64,000 nt of DNA from Flavobacterium sp. (GTDB lineage: Bacteria; Bacteroidota; Bacteroidia; Flavobacteriales; Flavobacteriaceae), in the NCBI RefSeq assembly GCF_004211145.1, contig NZ_SEBS01000002.1, positions 1 through 64,000 of the forward strand. Reading direction: 5' to 3'. The notes under the pieces were generated by a model that did no database searches, was not told where the DNA came from, and saw only the letters and a program-made list of their open reading frames with translations. Of this stretch, positions 54,213-63,830 are shown one piece after another. The translations under genes and the position numbers were made by a program. Numbering within the stretch: the first letter of the stretch is position 1; each line of letters starts with the position of its first letter.

Positions 54213-56087
54213 ATGAAAGGAAAATCGCTTGAAGAAGTAAACGAATCGGTTTCGGCCCAGGGAAAAACATCGACGTTCAGGAAAGTGCTCGCATTTTTCG
54301 GGCCGGCATATCTGATCAGCGTCGGATATATGGATCCCGGAAACTGGGCGACCGACATCGCCGGTGGTTCGCAATTCGGATACGCGCTCATCTGGGTTTT
54401 GCTCATGAGCAATATCATGGCGTTGTTGTTGCAGAGTTTGAGCGCGCGCCTCGGGATCGTCACGAGGCTCGATTTGGCGCAGGCTTCGCGTGAAACATAT
54501 TCCCCTTTCGTAAATTACATCTTGTATTTCCTGGCCGAAATCGCGATCGCGGCCTGTGACCTTGCTGAGGTTTTGGGAATGGCGATCGGTTTGAATTTAT
54601 TGTTTGACATTTCACTTATCGAAGGCGTTCTAATCACAGTTCTCGACACGTTCCTGCTGTTGTTCCTGATCAATAAAGGCATCCGAAAAATGGAAGCGTT
54701 CATCATCGCTCTCGTCGCCATCATCGGGATGTCGTTTGTGGCCGAGATGATTTTCGCACAACCCGAACTCGGTAAAATCGCGACCGGAATGATCCCGACA
54801 TTGCCGAATGAAGCCGCGTTATACATCGCGATCGGAATCATCGGAGCCACGGTCATGCCGCACAATTTGTACCTGCATTCTTCTTTGGTGCAGACGCGAA
54901 AGTTTGACCGGACGCGAGAAGGCGTCAAGCAAGCCATCAAATACAATTTCATCGATTCGGCCATCGCGTTGAACCTCGCGTTTTTCGTGAACGCCGCGAT
55001 TTTGATTCTCGCAGCCGCGGCTTTCTACAAGAACGGATATTTCGAAATAGCCGAAATCCAGGACGCGCACAAATTGTTGCAACCGCTTCTCGGGACGCAA
55101 TGGGCGCCGGTTTTGTTCGCGGTCGCGTTGATCGCTGCAGGACAGAGTTCAACCGTTACGGGAACGCTCGCGGGCCAGATCATCATGGAAGGTTACTTGA
55201 ATTTGCGTATCCAGCCGTGGGTTCGCCGCATCATGACGCGACTCATCGCAATCGTGCCGGCCGTGATCACGATTTCGATCTTCGGAGAAGGCGTGACGGG
55301 GAAATTGCTGATCCTGAGTCAGGTAATTTTGAGTTTGCAGCTCGGTTTCGCGATCATTCCGCTGATACATTTCGTAAGCGACAAGACAAAAATGAAAGGT
55401 TTCCACATCAATAGATTGACGCAGGTTTCGGCTTGGATCATCGCGCTAGTGATCGTTTCGCTTAACGGTCGATTGGTATATTCTGAAATCGCGGGTTGGC
55501 TCGAAGCTTCTGAAAATCCGATCATTCTTTGGCTGACCGTCGTTCCGCTCGCCGTAGCGTTCCTGGTTTTGCTTCTTTATATCGTCGTAAAACCGTTTAT
55601 CATCAAACCGAAAGAACACATTTACAACCATTCGCCTCACAGCTTGAAACTCAAATACGGCCGTTCGGGCGAGTACGAGAAAAAAGACATCGCCGTGACG
55701 GTCGACTTCACCGACGCCGACGAGAAAGCGCTCAACAACGCGTTCGCACTCGGCGGAACGGGCGCGAAGTACACGTTGATCCATGTCGTGGAAACCGTCG
55801 GCGCGATCATGTACGGCGACAACATCGTCGACCATGAAACCTCGATGGACGAAAAGTTATTGCAGGAATACGACGACATGCTGACCGAAAAAGGTTATGA
55901 CATCGAAACGAAATTAGGCTTCGGAAATCCCGGAAAAGGAATCGCGAAAATCGTCAACGAAGGCAAGTTCGACGTATTGGTCATGGGAACTCACGGACAT
56001 TCGGGCATCAAGGATTTGCTGTTCGGAACTACGGTCGGCAAAGTGCGGCATGGGATTTCGATTCCACTCGTAATTGTGAAAAAGTAA
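54213..56087 (+). CDS. mntH: Nramp-family Mn2+/Fe2+ transporter fused to a universal stress protein domain
   Basis: 624 aa from ATG 54213. Residues ~20-480 are the Nramp transporter with metal motif DPGNWATD (41-48; D41, N44) and MPHNLYLHS (M215, H217), about 11 helices. Residues ~490-624 form a cytoplasmic UspA domain (IAVTVDFTDADEKALNNAF, LVMGTHGHSGIKDLLFGTTVGKV) with the ATP-binding G-2x-G-9x-G(S/T)-like end. Fusion joins H+-driven metal uptake to a nucleotide sensor. Followed by mntR. Confidence 0.92.
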   Translation: MKGKSLEEVNESVSAQGKTSTFRKVLAFFGPAYLISVGYMDPGNWATDIAGGSQFGYALIWVLLMSNIMALLLQSLSARLGIVTRLDLAQASRETYSPFVNYILYFLAEIAIAACDLAEVLGMAIGLNLLFDISLIEGVLITVLDTFLLLFLINKGIRKMEAFIIALVAIIGMSFVAEMIFAQPELGKIATGMIPTLPNEAALYIAIGIIGATVMPHNLYLHSSLVQTRKFDRTREGVKQAIKYNFIDSAIALNLAFFVNAAILILAAAAFYKNGYFEIAEIQDAHKLLQPLLGTQWAPVLFAVALIAAGQSSTVTGTLAGQIIMEGYLNLRIQPWVRRIMTRLIAIVPAVITISIFGEGVTGKLLILSQVILSLQLGFAIIPLIHFVSDKTKMKGFHINRLTQVSAWIIALVIVSLNGRLVYSEIAGWLEASENPIILWLTVVPLAVAFLVLLLYIVVKPFIIKPKEHIYNHSPHSLKLKYGRSGEYEKKDIAVTVDFTDADEKALNNAFALGGTGAKYTLIHVVETVGAIMYGDNIVDHETSMDEKLLQEYDDMLTEKGYDIETKLGFGNPGKGIAKIVNEGKFDVLVMGTHGHSGIKDLLFGTTVGKVRHGISIPLVIVKK

Positions 56088-56134
56088 CAAGGACGAATAA
56101 ACGATAGCATAAATGTATTCGAACACAATTCACG

Positions 56135-56178
56135 AACTTTGCATGGCTTTGAACTTTTCACCTTGCACTTTGCACTTC
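56135..56178 (+). repeat. Word repeat (CTTTGCACTTTG/AACTTT type) before mntR
   Basis: GAACTTTGCATGG, CTTTGAACTTTTCAC, CTTGCACTTTGCACTTC in a row. It takes up the region where a ribosome site for the ATG at 56184 would be. Confidence 0.75.
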
Positions 56179-56183
56179 AAAAA

Positions 56184-56837
56184 ATGACGTTCTCTGAGGA
56201 AAACTACCTAAAAACCATCTATCATCTCAACAACCTGAGCAGCGGTGGCGTGAACACGAACGCGATTGCCGAGAAGATGGAAACCAAAGCCTCGTCGGTG
56301 ACCGACATGCTCAAGAAATTAGCCGACAAACAACTCGTCATCTACAAGAAATACCAAGGTGTTTCCCTGACCGACAAAGGGATGCTCGCCGCCAAAATGA
56401 TCGTGCGCAAACACCGGTTGTGGGAAGTTTTCCTCGTCGAGAAACTCGATTTCAATTGGGATGAAGTCCACGACATCGCCGAACAGCTCGAGCACATACA
56501 ATCGGAACAACTCATAAACCGTCTCGACGACTTCCTCGGAAATCCGACCGAAGATCCGCACGGCGACCCGATTCCCGATGCGAACGGCCAGATCGTGAAA
56601 GTCGAAAAACAGCTGTTGAGCGAACTCGACGAACATCAATCAGGGATTTGCGTGGGCGTGAAAGACACGTCGTCGGAGTTTTTGAAATACCTCGACAAGC
56701 AGGATATTTCGCTCGGCACAAAAATCGAAATCCTTTCCAAAGAAGCGTTCGACCAATCGCTTCGCATCAAAGCCGCGTCCAAGGAAATCACGATTTCACA
56801 AAAGATCGCGGGGAATTTATTTGTGCGGAAAGTGTAA
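56184..56837 (+). CDS. mntR: DtxR/MntR-family metal-dependent repressor
   Basis: 217 aa from ATG 56184. N-terminal winged HTH (TNAIAEKMETKASSVTDMLKKL), dimerisation/metal domain with HRLWEVFLVEKL, DEVHDIAEQLEHIQS and DPHGDPIP, and a C-terminal SH3/FeoA-like domain. Represses metal uptake genes when Mn2+ or Fe2+ is bound. Position after mntH and the dyad at 54138 point to mntH as target. Confidence 0.92.
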   Translation: MTFSEENYLKTIYHLNNLSSGGVNTNAIAEKMETKASSVTDMLKKLADKQLVIYKKYQGVSLTDKGMLAAKMIVRKHRLWEVFLVEKLDFNWDEVHDIAEQLEHIQSEQLINRLDDFLGNPTEDPHGDPIPDANGQIVKVEKQLLSELDEHQSGICVGVKDTSSEFLKYLDKQDISLGTKIEILSKEAFDQSLRIKAASKEITISQKIAGNLFVRKV

Positions 56838-56857
56838 CTTCACCAAAAATCCCAATC

Positions 56858-57706
56858 ATGAAAAAGTCGGTTGCAATCCTCGTTTTTACACTTTGGTCGG
56901 TTTGTTCGTTTGCGCAACAGTCGGTGACGTTTCGTCCGCAGGCGTCGGCCAATAAAAAGTACGTGTCGGAATTCGTAACCAAAAACGACATGGTGATGGA
57001 ATTCGATGCGAAGGGCCAAACCAAAGAAAAGCTCCAACAAGGCGGAATGGAGAAAATGGCGATCTTCCAGGAATCCAAAATGCCATACGTGATCACGACC
57101 TCAAAGGCCAAACCTGACGGAAGCGTTCCAGCCGAAATGAAATACGGAGAAGTCACCGTATCCCAAACAGTAAACGGCGAAAAGACAAGCATACCGAGCC
57201 CCGCGAGCGGATTGGTCATGACCGGATATTATAAGGATTCCCAATTCAACGTCGAAGATATCAAAGGCGAGAATCTTACCGACGAGATGAAGGCGACCAT
57301 GAAAACGTCGGTCGACAACGTGCTCAAAAGCATCAATTTCCCGAAAACGCCAGTGAAAATTGGAGAGTCGTTCACCGACAACACGCCTATGAACATGCCA
57401 TTGGGTCAACTCGGCACGTTGAACATGAACATCAAGACGGTTTATACTTTAAAGAAAATCTCGGGCGGCATCGCGTATTTCGATCTGGTCCAAACCCTGA
57501 CGATGGATTCGAAAATGGAAAGTGTGAACATGAGCGCGACGGGAACCGGGAAAGGCACGACCGAATTCAACCTGACCGAAAACTTCCTGACCAAATACGA
57601 CTCGATCCTCGATATGGAGATGACGATAAAAATCAGCGATGAAATGTCGGTAAAGGCAAAAAGCAAGGCGATATCGTCGAATGTCGTTACGATTTCGAAG
57701 ATTTAA
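56858..57706 (+). CDS. Exported protein of unknown function (possibly DUF6263-like)
   Basis: 282 aa from ATG 56858. Signal peptide MKKSVAILVFTLWSVCSFAQ; the rest is Lys/Met/Thr-rich with long beta strands (TVYTLKKISGGIAYFDLVQTL). It resembles secreted Bacteroidota proteins of the DUF6263 kind, but this is from memory. The start lies 21 bp after mntR, so cotranscription is possible. Confidence 0.65.
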   Translation: MKKSVAILVFTLWSVCSFAQQSVTFRPQASANKKYVSEFVTKNDMVMEFDAKGQTKEKLQQGGMEKMAIFQESKMPYVITTSKAKPDGSVPAEMKYGEVTVSQTVNGEKTSIPSPASGLVMTGYYKDSQFNVEDIKGENLTDEMKATMKTSVDNVLKSINFPKTPVKIGESFTDNTPMNMPLGQLGTLNMNIKTVYTLKKISGGIAYFDLVQTLTMDSKMESVNMSATGTGKGTTEFNLTENFLTKYDSILDMEMTIKISDEMSVKAKSKAISSNVVTISKI

Positions 57707-57743
57707 GCAGTAAGATCTTCCAATCCAAAAAACTCCAAATCAA

Positions 57744-57860
57744 CTAACAACCGCAATCCGGACCGCAACCATCCTTTTTCTTCTTCTTGAAAAAGAACTT
57801 TCGCGCCAGGAAAAACACGGCGGCGGCAAGCAAGGCGAAAGCGATTATATTCTGTATCAT
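57744..57860 (-). CDS. FeoB-associated Cys-rich membrane protein
   Basis: 38 aa. One helix (IIAFALLAAAVFFLARKFFF), a Lys run and the Cys-rich end DGCGPDCGC. ATG overlaps the feoB stop by 4 bp. Such peptides accompany FeoB in many bacteria, where they may act like FeoC; function not shown. Confidence 0.85.
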   Translation of the reverse strand: MIQNIIAFALLAAAVFFLARKFFFKKKKKDGCGPDCGC

Positions 57861-59962
57861 TTCAAGATTTGATAAGCCGCAAGTGCCGACAAATAGGCCA
57901 CGGCGCTCATGACCACGAATTGGATCGCGGGCCATTTCCACGAATTGGTTTCCTTTTTCACGATGGCGAGCGTACTGGCGCATTGCATGGCGAACGCGTA
58001 AAACAACAACAGCGAGATTCCCGTTGGCAAGTCGAACAGTTTGCTGCCGTCGACACGTGTTTCACGAGCCATTTTCTCGCGTACGGGCTCGTCGTTGTCA
58101 TCAGATTGTCCGACGCTGTAGATCGTAGCCAACGTTCCCACGAAAACTTCTCTCGCGGCAAACGACGTCAGGATCGCAATCCCGATCTTCCAATCGTAAC
58201 CCAACGGTTTCAGTACGGGCTCGATGGCTTGTCCTAAAATTCCCATGTAGGAATTCTCGAGTTTATAGGAATCGACTTCGGCCGCGAGTTCGTCTGATGT
58301 AAAGGTTTTGCCGTTTTTAGTTAGGTTTTGGGAAACGACCTGTTCGGCATTTTCGAAATTTTCGCCAGGACCGAAAGATCCCAGAAACCACAACACGATG
58401 GAAACCGCCAGGATGATTTTCCCCGCGCCAAGCACGAATGCTTTCGTTTTTTCGATCACATTGATGCCGACGTTTCTAAGCAAAGGCATTTTATAATTCG
58501 GCATTTCGACCACAAAATAACTCTTGCTTTTGAGTTTCAATATTTTGTTCAAGACCCAAGCGCCGATGATTGCCATGCTGAAACCCGCGATGTACAAAAG
58601 CATGAGCGTCAAACCTTGTAAGTTCAGGACTCCGAATATGCGTTCGTTCGGAATCACAAGAGAAATCACGATCGCGTAAACAGGCAAACGCGCCGAGCAG
58701 GTCGTGAACGGCGTGACCAAAATCGTGATCAATCGCTCCTTCCAATTTTCGATGTTGCGCGTCGACATGATCGCAGGAATCGCACACGCATTTCCTGAAA
58801 TCAACGGCACGACACTTTTGCCCGACAACCCGAATCGGCGCATGATCTTGTCCATCAGGAACACGACGCGGCTCATGTAACCGCTTTCTTCGAGCAACGA
58901 AATAAACAGGAACAAAAACGCGATCGGCGGAATGAAAACCGCGATGCCGCCCAATCCGGGAATAATTCCCTGAGAAAGCAGATCGGTTAGGATTCCCGGG
59001 GCGAAATTATCGGCGACGGCGCCCGCGAGCCATCCGAAACCGGCATCGATCCAATCACTCGGAATCGTAGACCAACTGAATATTGACTGGAAAATCGCGA
59101 AAAGAATCGCCACGAAAATCACGTATCCCCAAACTTTGTGCGTGAGCACGCGGTCGAGTCGGCTGCCGAAATCCTTGGCCGAAGCCGAATCGATGGTCTG
59201 ACCCAAACGCAACACATCGTTTATGAATTGGTATCGTTTTATGGTTTCCTTTTGCTGCATGCGTTTCAAATCGGAATTCGATTTGGTGAACGCGGTGACG
59301 ACCTGTTTTTTCTCGAATTCAAGGAAATTTACGTCCTGCGTGATCACGAGCCAAAGCTTGTACAGCAGTTGTTTCGGGAACATTTTTCGAAGTCCGTCGA
59401 AATAGTCGGGATCGATCGCCGACGCGTTCAAACACGGTTCGGTCGACAACGTCTTATACGAAACGATGAGGTTTTTGATCTCGTCGATTCCCGTTTTCTT
59501 GCGCGAACTCACGAGCGCGATTTTCGTGTTTAATCGCTCTTCGAGGTATGGGATGTCAAGCGAAATTCCTTTGTAGCTCATTCGGTCGGCCATGTTGATG
59601 ACCAAAATCGTCGGGATTTCGAGATCTTTTATTTGGGTGAAAAGTAACAGGTTCCGCTTGAGGTTTTCCACGTCGGTGACGACAACGGCCACGTCGGGAA
59701 ACAATTTGTCGTTCCTATTCAACAGCAATTCGATTACGACATTTTCGTCCATCGAACTCGCATTCAAACTGTACGTTCCGGGCAAATCCAGGATGTTCGC
59801 CTTGGCGTTGTTCGGCAGTTTGCAGAACCCGACCTTTTTCTCGACCGTGATTCCCGGGTAATTCCCGACCTGCTGGTTCAAGCCGGTCAGCGCGTTGAAT
59901 ACGGAAGTCTTACCCGTATTTGGGTTACCGATCAGCGCGACATTGATGTTTTCGTTACTCAT
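57857..59962 (-). CDS. feoB: Ferrous iron transporter FeoB
   Basis: 701 aa. N-terminal GTPase with G1 GNPNTGKT (12-19), G3 DLPGTYSL, G4 NMAD; a helical GDI region; then the membrane part with two Gate domains (VFIPPIAFLFLFISLLEESGYM; SGNACAIPAIMSTR; TPFTTCSARLPVYAIVISL). Imports Fe(II) across the inner membrane. Overlaps feoA by one base. Confidence 0.97.
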   Translation of the reverse strand: MSNENINVALIGNPNTGKTSVFNALTGLNQQVGNYPGITVEKKVGFCKLPNNAKANILDLPGTYSLNASSMDENVVIELLLNRNDKLFPDVAVVVTDVENLKRNLLLFTQIKDLEIPTILVINMADRMSYKGISLDIPYLEERLNTKIALVSSRKKTGIDEIKNLIVSYKTLSTEPCLNASAIDPDYFDGLRKMFPKQLLYKLWLVITQDVNFLEFEKKQVVTAFTKSNSDLKRMQQKETIKRYQFINDVLRLGQTIDSASAKDFGSRLDRVLTHKVWGYVIFVAILFAIFQSIFSWSTIPSDWIDAGFGWLAGAVADNFAPGILTDLLSQGIIPGLGGIAVFIPPIAFLFLFISLLEESGYMSRVVFLMDKIMRRFGLSGKSVVPLISGNACAIPAIMSTRNIENWKERLITILVTPFTTCSARLPVYAIVISLVIPNERIFGVLNLQGLTLMLLYIAGFSMAIIGAWVLNKILKLKSKSYFVVEMPNYKMPLLRNVGINVIEKTKAFVLGAGKIILAVSIVLWFLGSFGPGENFENAEQVVSQNLTKNGKTFTSDELAAEVDSYKLENSYMGILGQAIEPVLKPLGYDWKIGIAILTSFAAREVFVGTLATIYSVGQSDDNDEPVREKMARETRVDGSKLFDLPTGISLLLFYAFAMQCASTLAIVKKETNSWKWPAIQFVVMSAVAYLSALAAYQILK

Positions 59963-60192
59963 TATGCGGTAATTTCAATCTGGATGTATTGGGCGGTTTC
60001 CTTGCGGATAGCCAGTCGCGAGCCGTTGATGTCCAAATACAACGGGTCGCCCAAAGGCGCGATTTGGATCAACTCGATGCTGTTTCCGGGAAGGCAGCCC
60101 ATTTCGAGCAACTTTAGCGGGAGCAAATCCGAATCGATTTCAGTGATAATCGCCTTGTCGCCTTTCTTGAGATGGTTTACGGTAGTGTGCAA
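59962..60192 (-). CDS. feoA: FeoA, ferrous iron transport accessory protein
   Basis: 76 aa SH3-like protein with LLEMGCLPGNSIELIQIAPLGDPLYLDINGSRLAIRK, a textbook FeoA core. The only suitable start is TTG at 60192; no ATG or GTG occurs upstream in frame near the promoter. Confidence 0.93.
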   Translation of the reverse strand: MHTTVNHLKKGDKAIITEIDSDLLPLKLLEMGCLPGNSIELIQIAPLGDPLYLDINGSRLAIRKETAQYIQIEITA

Positions 60193-60194
60193 AT

Positions 60195-60223
60195 CCTTAT
60201 TTAGATTGAATAAGGCAAAAGTA
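60195..60223 (-). promoter_or_regulatory. feo promoter -7 box with overlapping dyad
   Basis: Minus-strand TACTTTTG at 60216-60223. Directly downstream is a dyad CCTTATT-N7-AATAAGG (60195-60215) covering the start site and leader, well placed for a repressor. Confidence 0.55.
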
Positions 60224-60316
60224 CGGGTTTTGGTTGAATCGTTGATTTGTTTATTCGTTTATTCGAAGCCAAAGTAGCGTTAACGTTTTTGGTTGAATTT
60301 GACGATGATTTCTGTT

Positions 60317-60460
60317 GGGAGCTATTCCGGCTGTCCGCTTTTAGCTTTTGCCCCAACCGCCGTTTTTGCAACTCGCGCCAAGAGCTTCCTTTGGTCGCTT
60401 CGGCGCTTCGGCAAAATCAGGCGCTTGCGGTAAAAGGCTAACCGCTTCCATCCGGGCTAG
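60317..60460 (-). repeat. Long hairpin element, form C, copy 4
   Basis: On the minus strand: AGCCCGGATGGAAGCGGTTA, GCCTTTT, variable stem with GCGACCAAAGGAAGCTC, then GCAAAAGCTAAAAGCGGACA and GCCGGAATAGCTCCC. The part 60224-60316 shows nothing further. Confidence 0.85.
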
Positions 60461-60463
60461 TTG

Positions 60464-60506
60464 GAGTGCCTGAGTGCCTGAGATCCTGAGTGCCTGAGCG
60501 ATCCTA
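60464..60506 (+). repeat. Word repeat (GAGTGCCTGAGTGCCTGAG)
   Basis: Four copies of (A)GTGCCTGA or ATCCTGA. Ends 4 bp before the stop codon of the minus-strand gene at 60511. Confidence 0.8.
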
Positions 60507-60510
60507 AGTC

Positions 60511-60954
60511 TTAACGGATTATAGTATAATGATGTTCGAGAAACCTGTTCCAACCTTTTTTGCTCTTCGATTCGACGGCAAAGTAGAATCCTTCCTTTTC
60601 GTCGGGCCAATAAATCATGCGCGCCAAACCTGCGGGCATTTGGGCTTCGAAACTTATGGCTTGGGCGTGGACGTCGGAACCATCGGAGAGTTTCCCGAAT
60701 GAATTTTTTCCATCCGAGGTAAACGACCAAAACGAGATTTCCCCGTCTTTCATCCCAAACATTGCGGTTTCCTGATACGTTTTGCTTGCGAATTCCCAGG
60801 TCGCGTTCAATTGGATATACGTCGAGCCAAGGACTTTTTGGAACGATCGCGTGCATTTGACTTTTCCCATCGCAGAGTCGGCGGTCGCTTCCCAATTGCC
60901 CAACAACGGTTCGAGAATACCTAATTTACCTTTTCCTTTTTTCCAGGTTGTCAT
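60511..60954 (-). CDS. Small beta-barrel protein, possibly DUF1579-like
   Basis: 147 aa, cytoplasmic. Begins with LEPLLGNWEATADSAMG (the LxGxW(x)G start of DUF1579/lipocalin-like proteins), then strands such as TYIQLNATWEF and GFYFAVESKSKKGW. Ligand unknown. Nine bases after the SCO gene stop. Confidence 0.65.
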   Translation of the reverse strand: MTTWKKGKGKLGILEPLLGNWEATADSAMGKVKCTRSFQKVLGSTYIQLNATWEFASKTYQETAMFGMKDGEISFWSFTSDGKNSFGKLSDGSDVHAQAISFEAQMPAGLARMIYWPDEKEGFYFAVESKSKKGWNRFLEHHYTIIR

Positions 60955-60963
60955 CGTTTGTAA

Positions 60964-61638
60964 TTAATCGTTTCCTTGGGTCGATAGCCAATTGATATCG
61001 GCGATCAACTTCTTCACGTCTTCAGGATTCGTGCCGTCGTAGAATCCGCGCACGCGGCGTTTGGCGTCGACCAACACGAAATTTTCAGTGTGAACCATAT
61101 CGTATAGTTCGCTTGGTTTGCCCAATTTTACGGCGAGATAGGATTTTCGCGCCATTTCGTAGATGTCTTTTTTATCGCCGGTCACCAAATTCCATTTCGA
61201 ATCGACGACGCCTTTTTCGAGGGCATATTTCTTTAGGACCGGAACGCTGTCCACGTCGGGCATGACCGTGTGCGAAAGAATCATGACTTTCGGGTTGTCG
61301 AGAATCGCCTTTTGCACATCGACCATGTTCGAGGTCATGATCGGGCAAATGGATTTGCAGGTCGTGAAAAAAAAATCGGCGACGTAAATCTTGCCTTCAT
61401 AGTCTTTTTGAGTGATGGTTTTTCCGTTTTGGTTCGTGAACGAGAAGTCGGCGATCGTGTGGTATTTCCCAACGTGTTGGACCGTGCTGTCGACGAGTTC
61501 GGGATTCACGTCACTCGGATTGTAAACCTTGAGCATTTTTTTAGGCTTGAGCACGACATAAAAAGCCCCAATAGAAATGGCCGAAATAATCGCCATGACG
61601 ATAAAAAAGATGCGGTATCTTTTGAAGAAGGAAAGCAT
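60964..61638 (-). CDS. SCO1/SenC-family copper chaperone
   Basis: 224 aa from ATG 61638. N-terminal TM (IFFIVMAIISAISIGAFYVVL), then thioredoxin fold with Cu-binding CxxxC in FFTTCKSICPIM and the conserved His in MVHTENFVLVD. Delivers copper to cytochrome oxidase Cu-A. Promoter -7 box at 61654. Confidence 0.93.
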   Translation of the reverse strand: MLSFFKRYRIFFIVMAIISAISIGAFYVVLKPKKMLKVYNPSDVNPELVDSTVQHVGKYHTIADFSFTNQNGKTITQKDYEGKIYVADFFFTTCKSICPIMTSNMVDVQKAILDNPKVMILSHTVMPDVDSVPVLKKYALEKGVVDSKWNLVTGDKKDIYEMARKSYLAVKLGKPSELYDMVHTENFVLVDAKRRVRGFYDGTNPEDVKKLIADINWLSTQGND

Positions 61639-61653
61639 TTGAAAAATTTGTCG

Positions 61654-61661
61654 CAAAAGTA
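61654..61661 (-). promoter_or_regulatory. -7 element of SCO gene promoter
   Basis: Minus-strand TACTTTTG, full match, 15 bp before the ATG; a -33 TTG is not at the usual distance. Confidence 0.5.
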
Positions 61662-61748
61662 CGAATTGATTCTCCGATTGCTGAAACAACTTGAACGTTA
61701 ATGCGACAAACATTTCAAATCCTTACCTTTACTAAAAACCCGAATTTC

Positions 61749-63797
61749 ATGAAATACCGCAAATCGCTGCTCTTGTTGCTCCCGCTTATCGCAACGGTCA
61801 AAACGAGCGCCCAAACAACTCCCGCCAATCCGGGAATCAACCTTTCGCTCATGGACAAAAACGTAAAACCCGGAGACGATTTCTTCAGGTTCGTCAACGG
61901 AACCTGGTTCGACAATACTGAGATTCCCGCCGACCGCACGCGTTGGGGAAGTTTCGACGAGCTTCGTCAAAACACCGACACCGACGCGATGGCAATCCTA
62001 AAAGCCGCCACGACGAACTCGAAATACACCTCGACTACTGATCAGGGCAAAGCCGTAAATTATTATAAAACCATTATGGATACGGTCGCGCGCAACAAGG
62101 CCGGCATCAAGCCCATCAAACCATATCTCGATAAGATCGATAAAATAAAAACGGTTGCCGACCTGCAAAAGTTGCTCATCGAGATGGAACCGTACGGCGG
62201 GATCGGATTCTTCGGTGTCGGCGTCGGTCCCGATGCGAAGAACAGCAACCGCAACATGGTAAGCGTCGGTCCGGGAAGCGTCGGTTTGCCTGACCGCGAT
62301 TATTATTTGTCTGACGATAAAGATTCGAAGGAAAAGCGAGAGAAATACGTGGCCCACGTAACGAGAATGTTGCAATATCTGGGTGAAAAGCCTGCCGAAG
62401 CCAAAGCCAACGCCGACAAAATCCTCGCACTCGAAATCGCGATGAGCAAACCGCGACTCGACCGCGTGGAACGTCGCGACCGCCGCAAAACCTACAATCC
62501 GATGACGGTTGCCGACTTGCAAAAACTTACTCCCGAAATCAATTGGGAAGCCTATCTTTCAGGCGTCGGACTGCCAAAAACCGATACGTTGAGCGTGTCG
62601 CAACCGCGCTACATGACCGCGCTTAACGATTTGTTCAAGGAAAATAAAGTCGCCGACTGGAAAGCCTACATGCGTTGGACAGTGTTGAACCGTTATGCGG
62701 GCGTTCTTTCAACCGAACTTGAGAACGCGAACTGGGAATTCTTCGGGAAAACGTTGGCGGGCGGCGTCAAACAACGTCCACGTGACGAAAGAGCGTTGCA
62801 AAGCATAAACGGTTCCGTGGGAGAAGCGCTCGGAAAGTTATACGTCGAACAAAAATTCCCGCCCGAAGCGAAAGCGAAAGCCGAGAAACTCATCCAATAC
62901 TTATTCCGAGCCTACGAAAAACGAATCAACGAATTGCCGTGGATGGACGAGCAAACACGCGCCATGGCGATCGCAAAACTCAAAAAATACCGCGTCAAGA
63001 TCGGTTATCCTGACAAATGGCGCGACTATTCGGCGTTGACGCTGAAAGGTCCGCAAGAAGGCGGAAGTTATTTTTCGAACTCGCAAGCGCTTTCAAAATG
63101 GCGTTATGACGAAGGTCTGAAAGATTTGAAAAAGCCCGTCGACAAAGAACGTTGGGGAATGTCGCCACAAACCGTGAACGCGTATTACAATTCGACGAAT
63201 AACGAAATTGTGTTTCCGGCCGCGATCCTTCAGCCACCATTCTACGATTATCGCGCCGACGATGCCGTGAATTTCGGTGGCATTGGAGCCGTGATCGGGC
63301 ACGAAATCTCGCACGGTTTCGACGATTCGGGTTCACGTTTCAACGCCGACGGAAACCTCGTGAACTGGTGGTCTGAAAAAGATCTCGCGCAATTCACCGA
63401 ACTCGGAACGGCTTTGTCGGCCCAATACAGCGCGCTCGAACCGCTGCCCGGGATTTTTGTCGACGGCAAGTTTACGCTTGGCGAAAATATTGGCGACCTT
63501 GGCGGAGTCAACGCGGCTTACGACGGCCTTCAACTTTCGTTGCAGGAAAACGGACGCCCGGGACTGATCGACGGTTTCACGCCCGAACAGCGTTTCTTCA
63601 TTTCCTGGGCGACGGTTTGGCGTACCAAAATCCGGGACGAGGCGATCAAGAATTTGGTCAAGACCGACACGCACACACCGGGAATGTATCGCGCATACGT
63701 GCCGTTGCAAAATGTCGAAGCGTTCTATAAAGCGTTCAACATTCAGCCCGGCGAAAAATTATATGTCGCGCCTGAGAAGCGAGTCAAGATATGGTAA
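61749..63797 (+). CDS. M13-family zinc metallopeptidase (PepO/neprilysin-like)
   Basis: 682 aa from ATG 61749. Signal peptide MKYRKSLLLLLPLIATVKTSAQ. Zinc motif HEISH (518-522) followed by the third ligand E579 in ENIGDLGG; C-terminal PEKRVKIW ends with the usual W. Exported oligopeptidase acting on peptides up to about 40 residues. Divergent from the SCO gene. Confidence 0.95.
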   Translation: MKYRKSLLLLLPLIATVKTSAQTTPANPGINLSLMDKNVKPGDDFFRFVNGTWFDNTEIPADRTRWGSFDELRQNTDTDAMAILKAATTNSKYTSTTDQGKAVNYYKTIMDTVARNKAGIKPIKPYLDKIDKIKTVADLQKLLIEMEPYGGIGFFGVGVGPDAKNSNRNMVSVGPGSVGLPDRDYYLSDDKDSKEKREKYVAHVTRMLQYLGEKPAEAKANADKILALEIAMSKPRLDRVERRDRRKTYNPMTVADLQKLTPEINWEAYLSGVGLPKTDTLSVSQPRYMTALNDLFKENKVADWKAYMRWTVLNRYAGVLSTELENANWEFFGKTLAGGVKQRPRDERALQSINGSVGEALGKLYVEQKFPPEAKAKAEKLIQYLFRAYEKRINELPWMDEQTRAMAIAKLKKYRVKIGYPDKWRDYSALTLKGPQEGGSYFSNSQALSKWRYDEGLKDLKKPVDKERWGMSPQTVNAYYNSTNNEIVFPAAILQPPFYDYRADDAVNFGGIGAVIGHEISHGFDDSGSRFNADGNLVNWWSEKDLAQFTELGTALSAQYSALEPLPGIFVDGKFTLGENIGDLGGVNAAYDGLQLSLQENGRPGLIDGFTPEQRFFISWATVWRTKIRDEAIKNLVKTDTHTPGMYRAYVPLQNVEAFYKAFNIQPGEKLYVAPEKRVKIW

Positions 63798-63800
63798 ACA

Positions 63801-63830
63801 AAATCCCGGTTCACGCCGGGATTTTTTATT
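63801..63830. terminator. Bidirectional hairpin terminator
   Basis: Stem AAATCCCGG / CCGGGATTT, 6-nt loop, T-run TTTTTTATTTT. Between the M13 gene and the convergent CDF gene. Confidence 0.85.

Noticed and set aside
56648..56857. Longer N-terminus for the gene at 56858
   Set aside because: It overlaps mntR and would hide a clear signal peptide.
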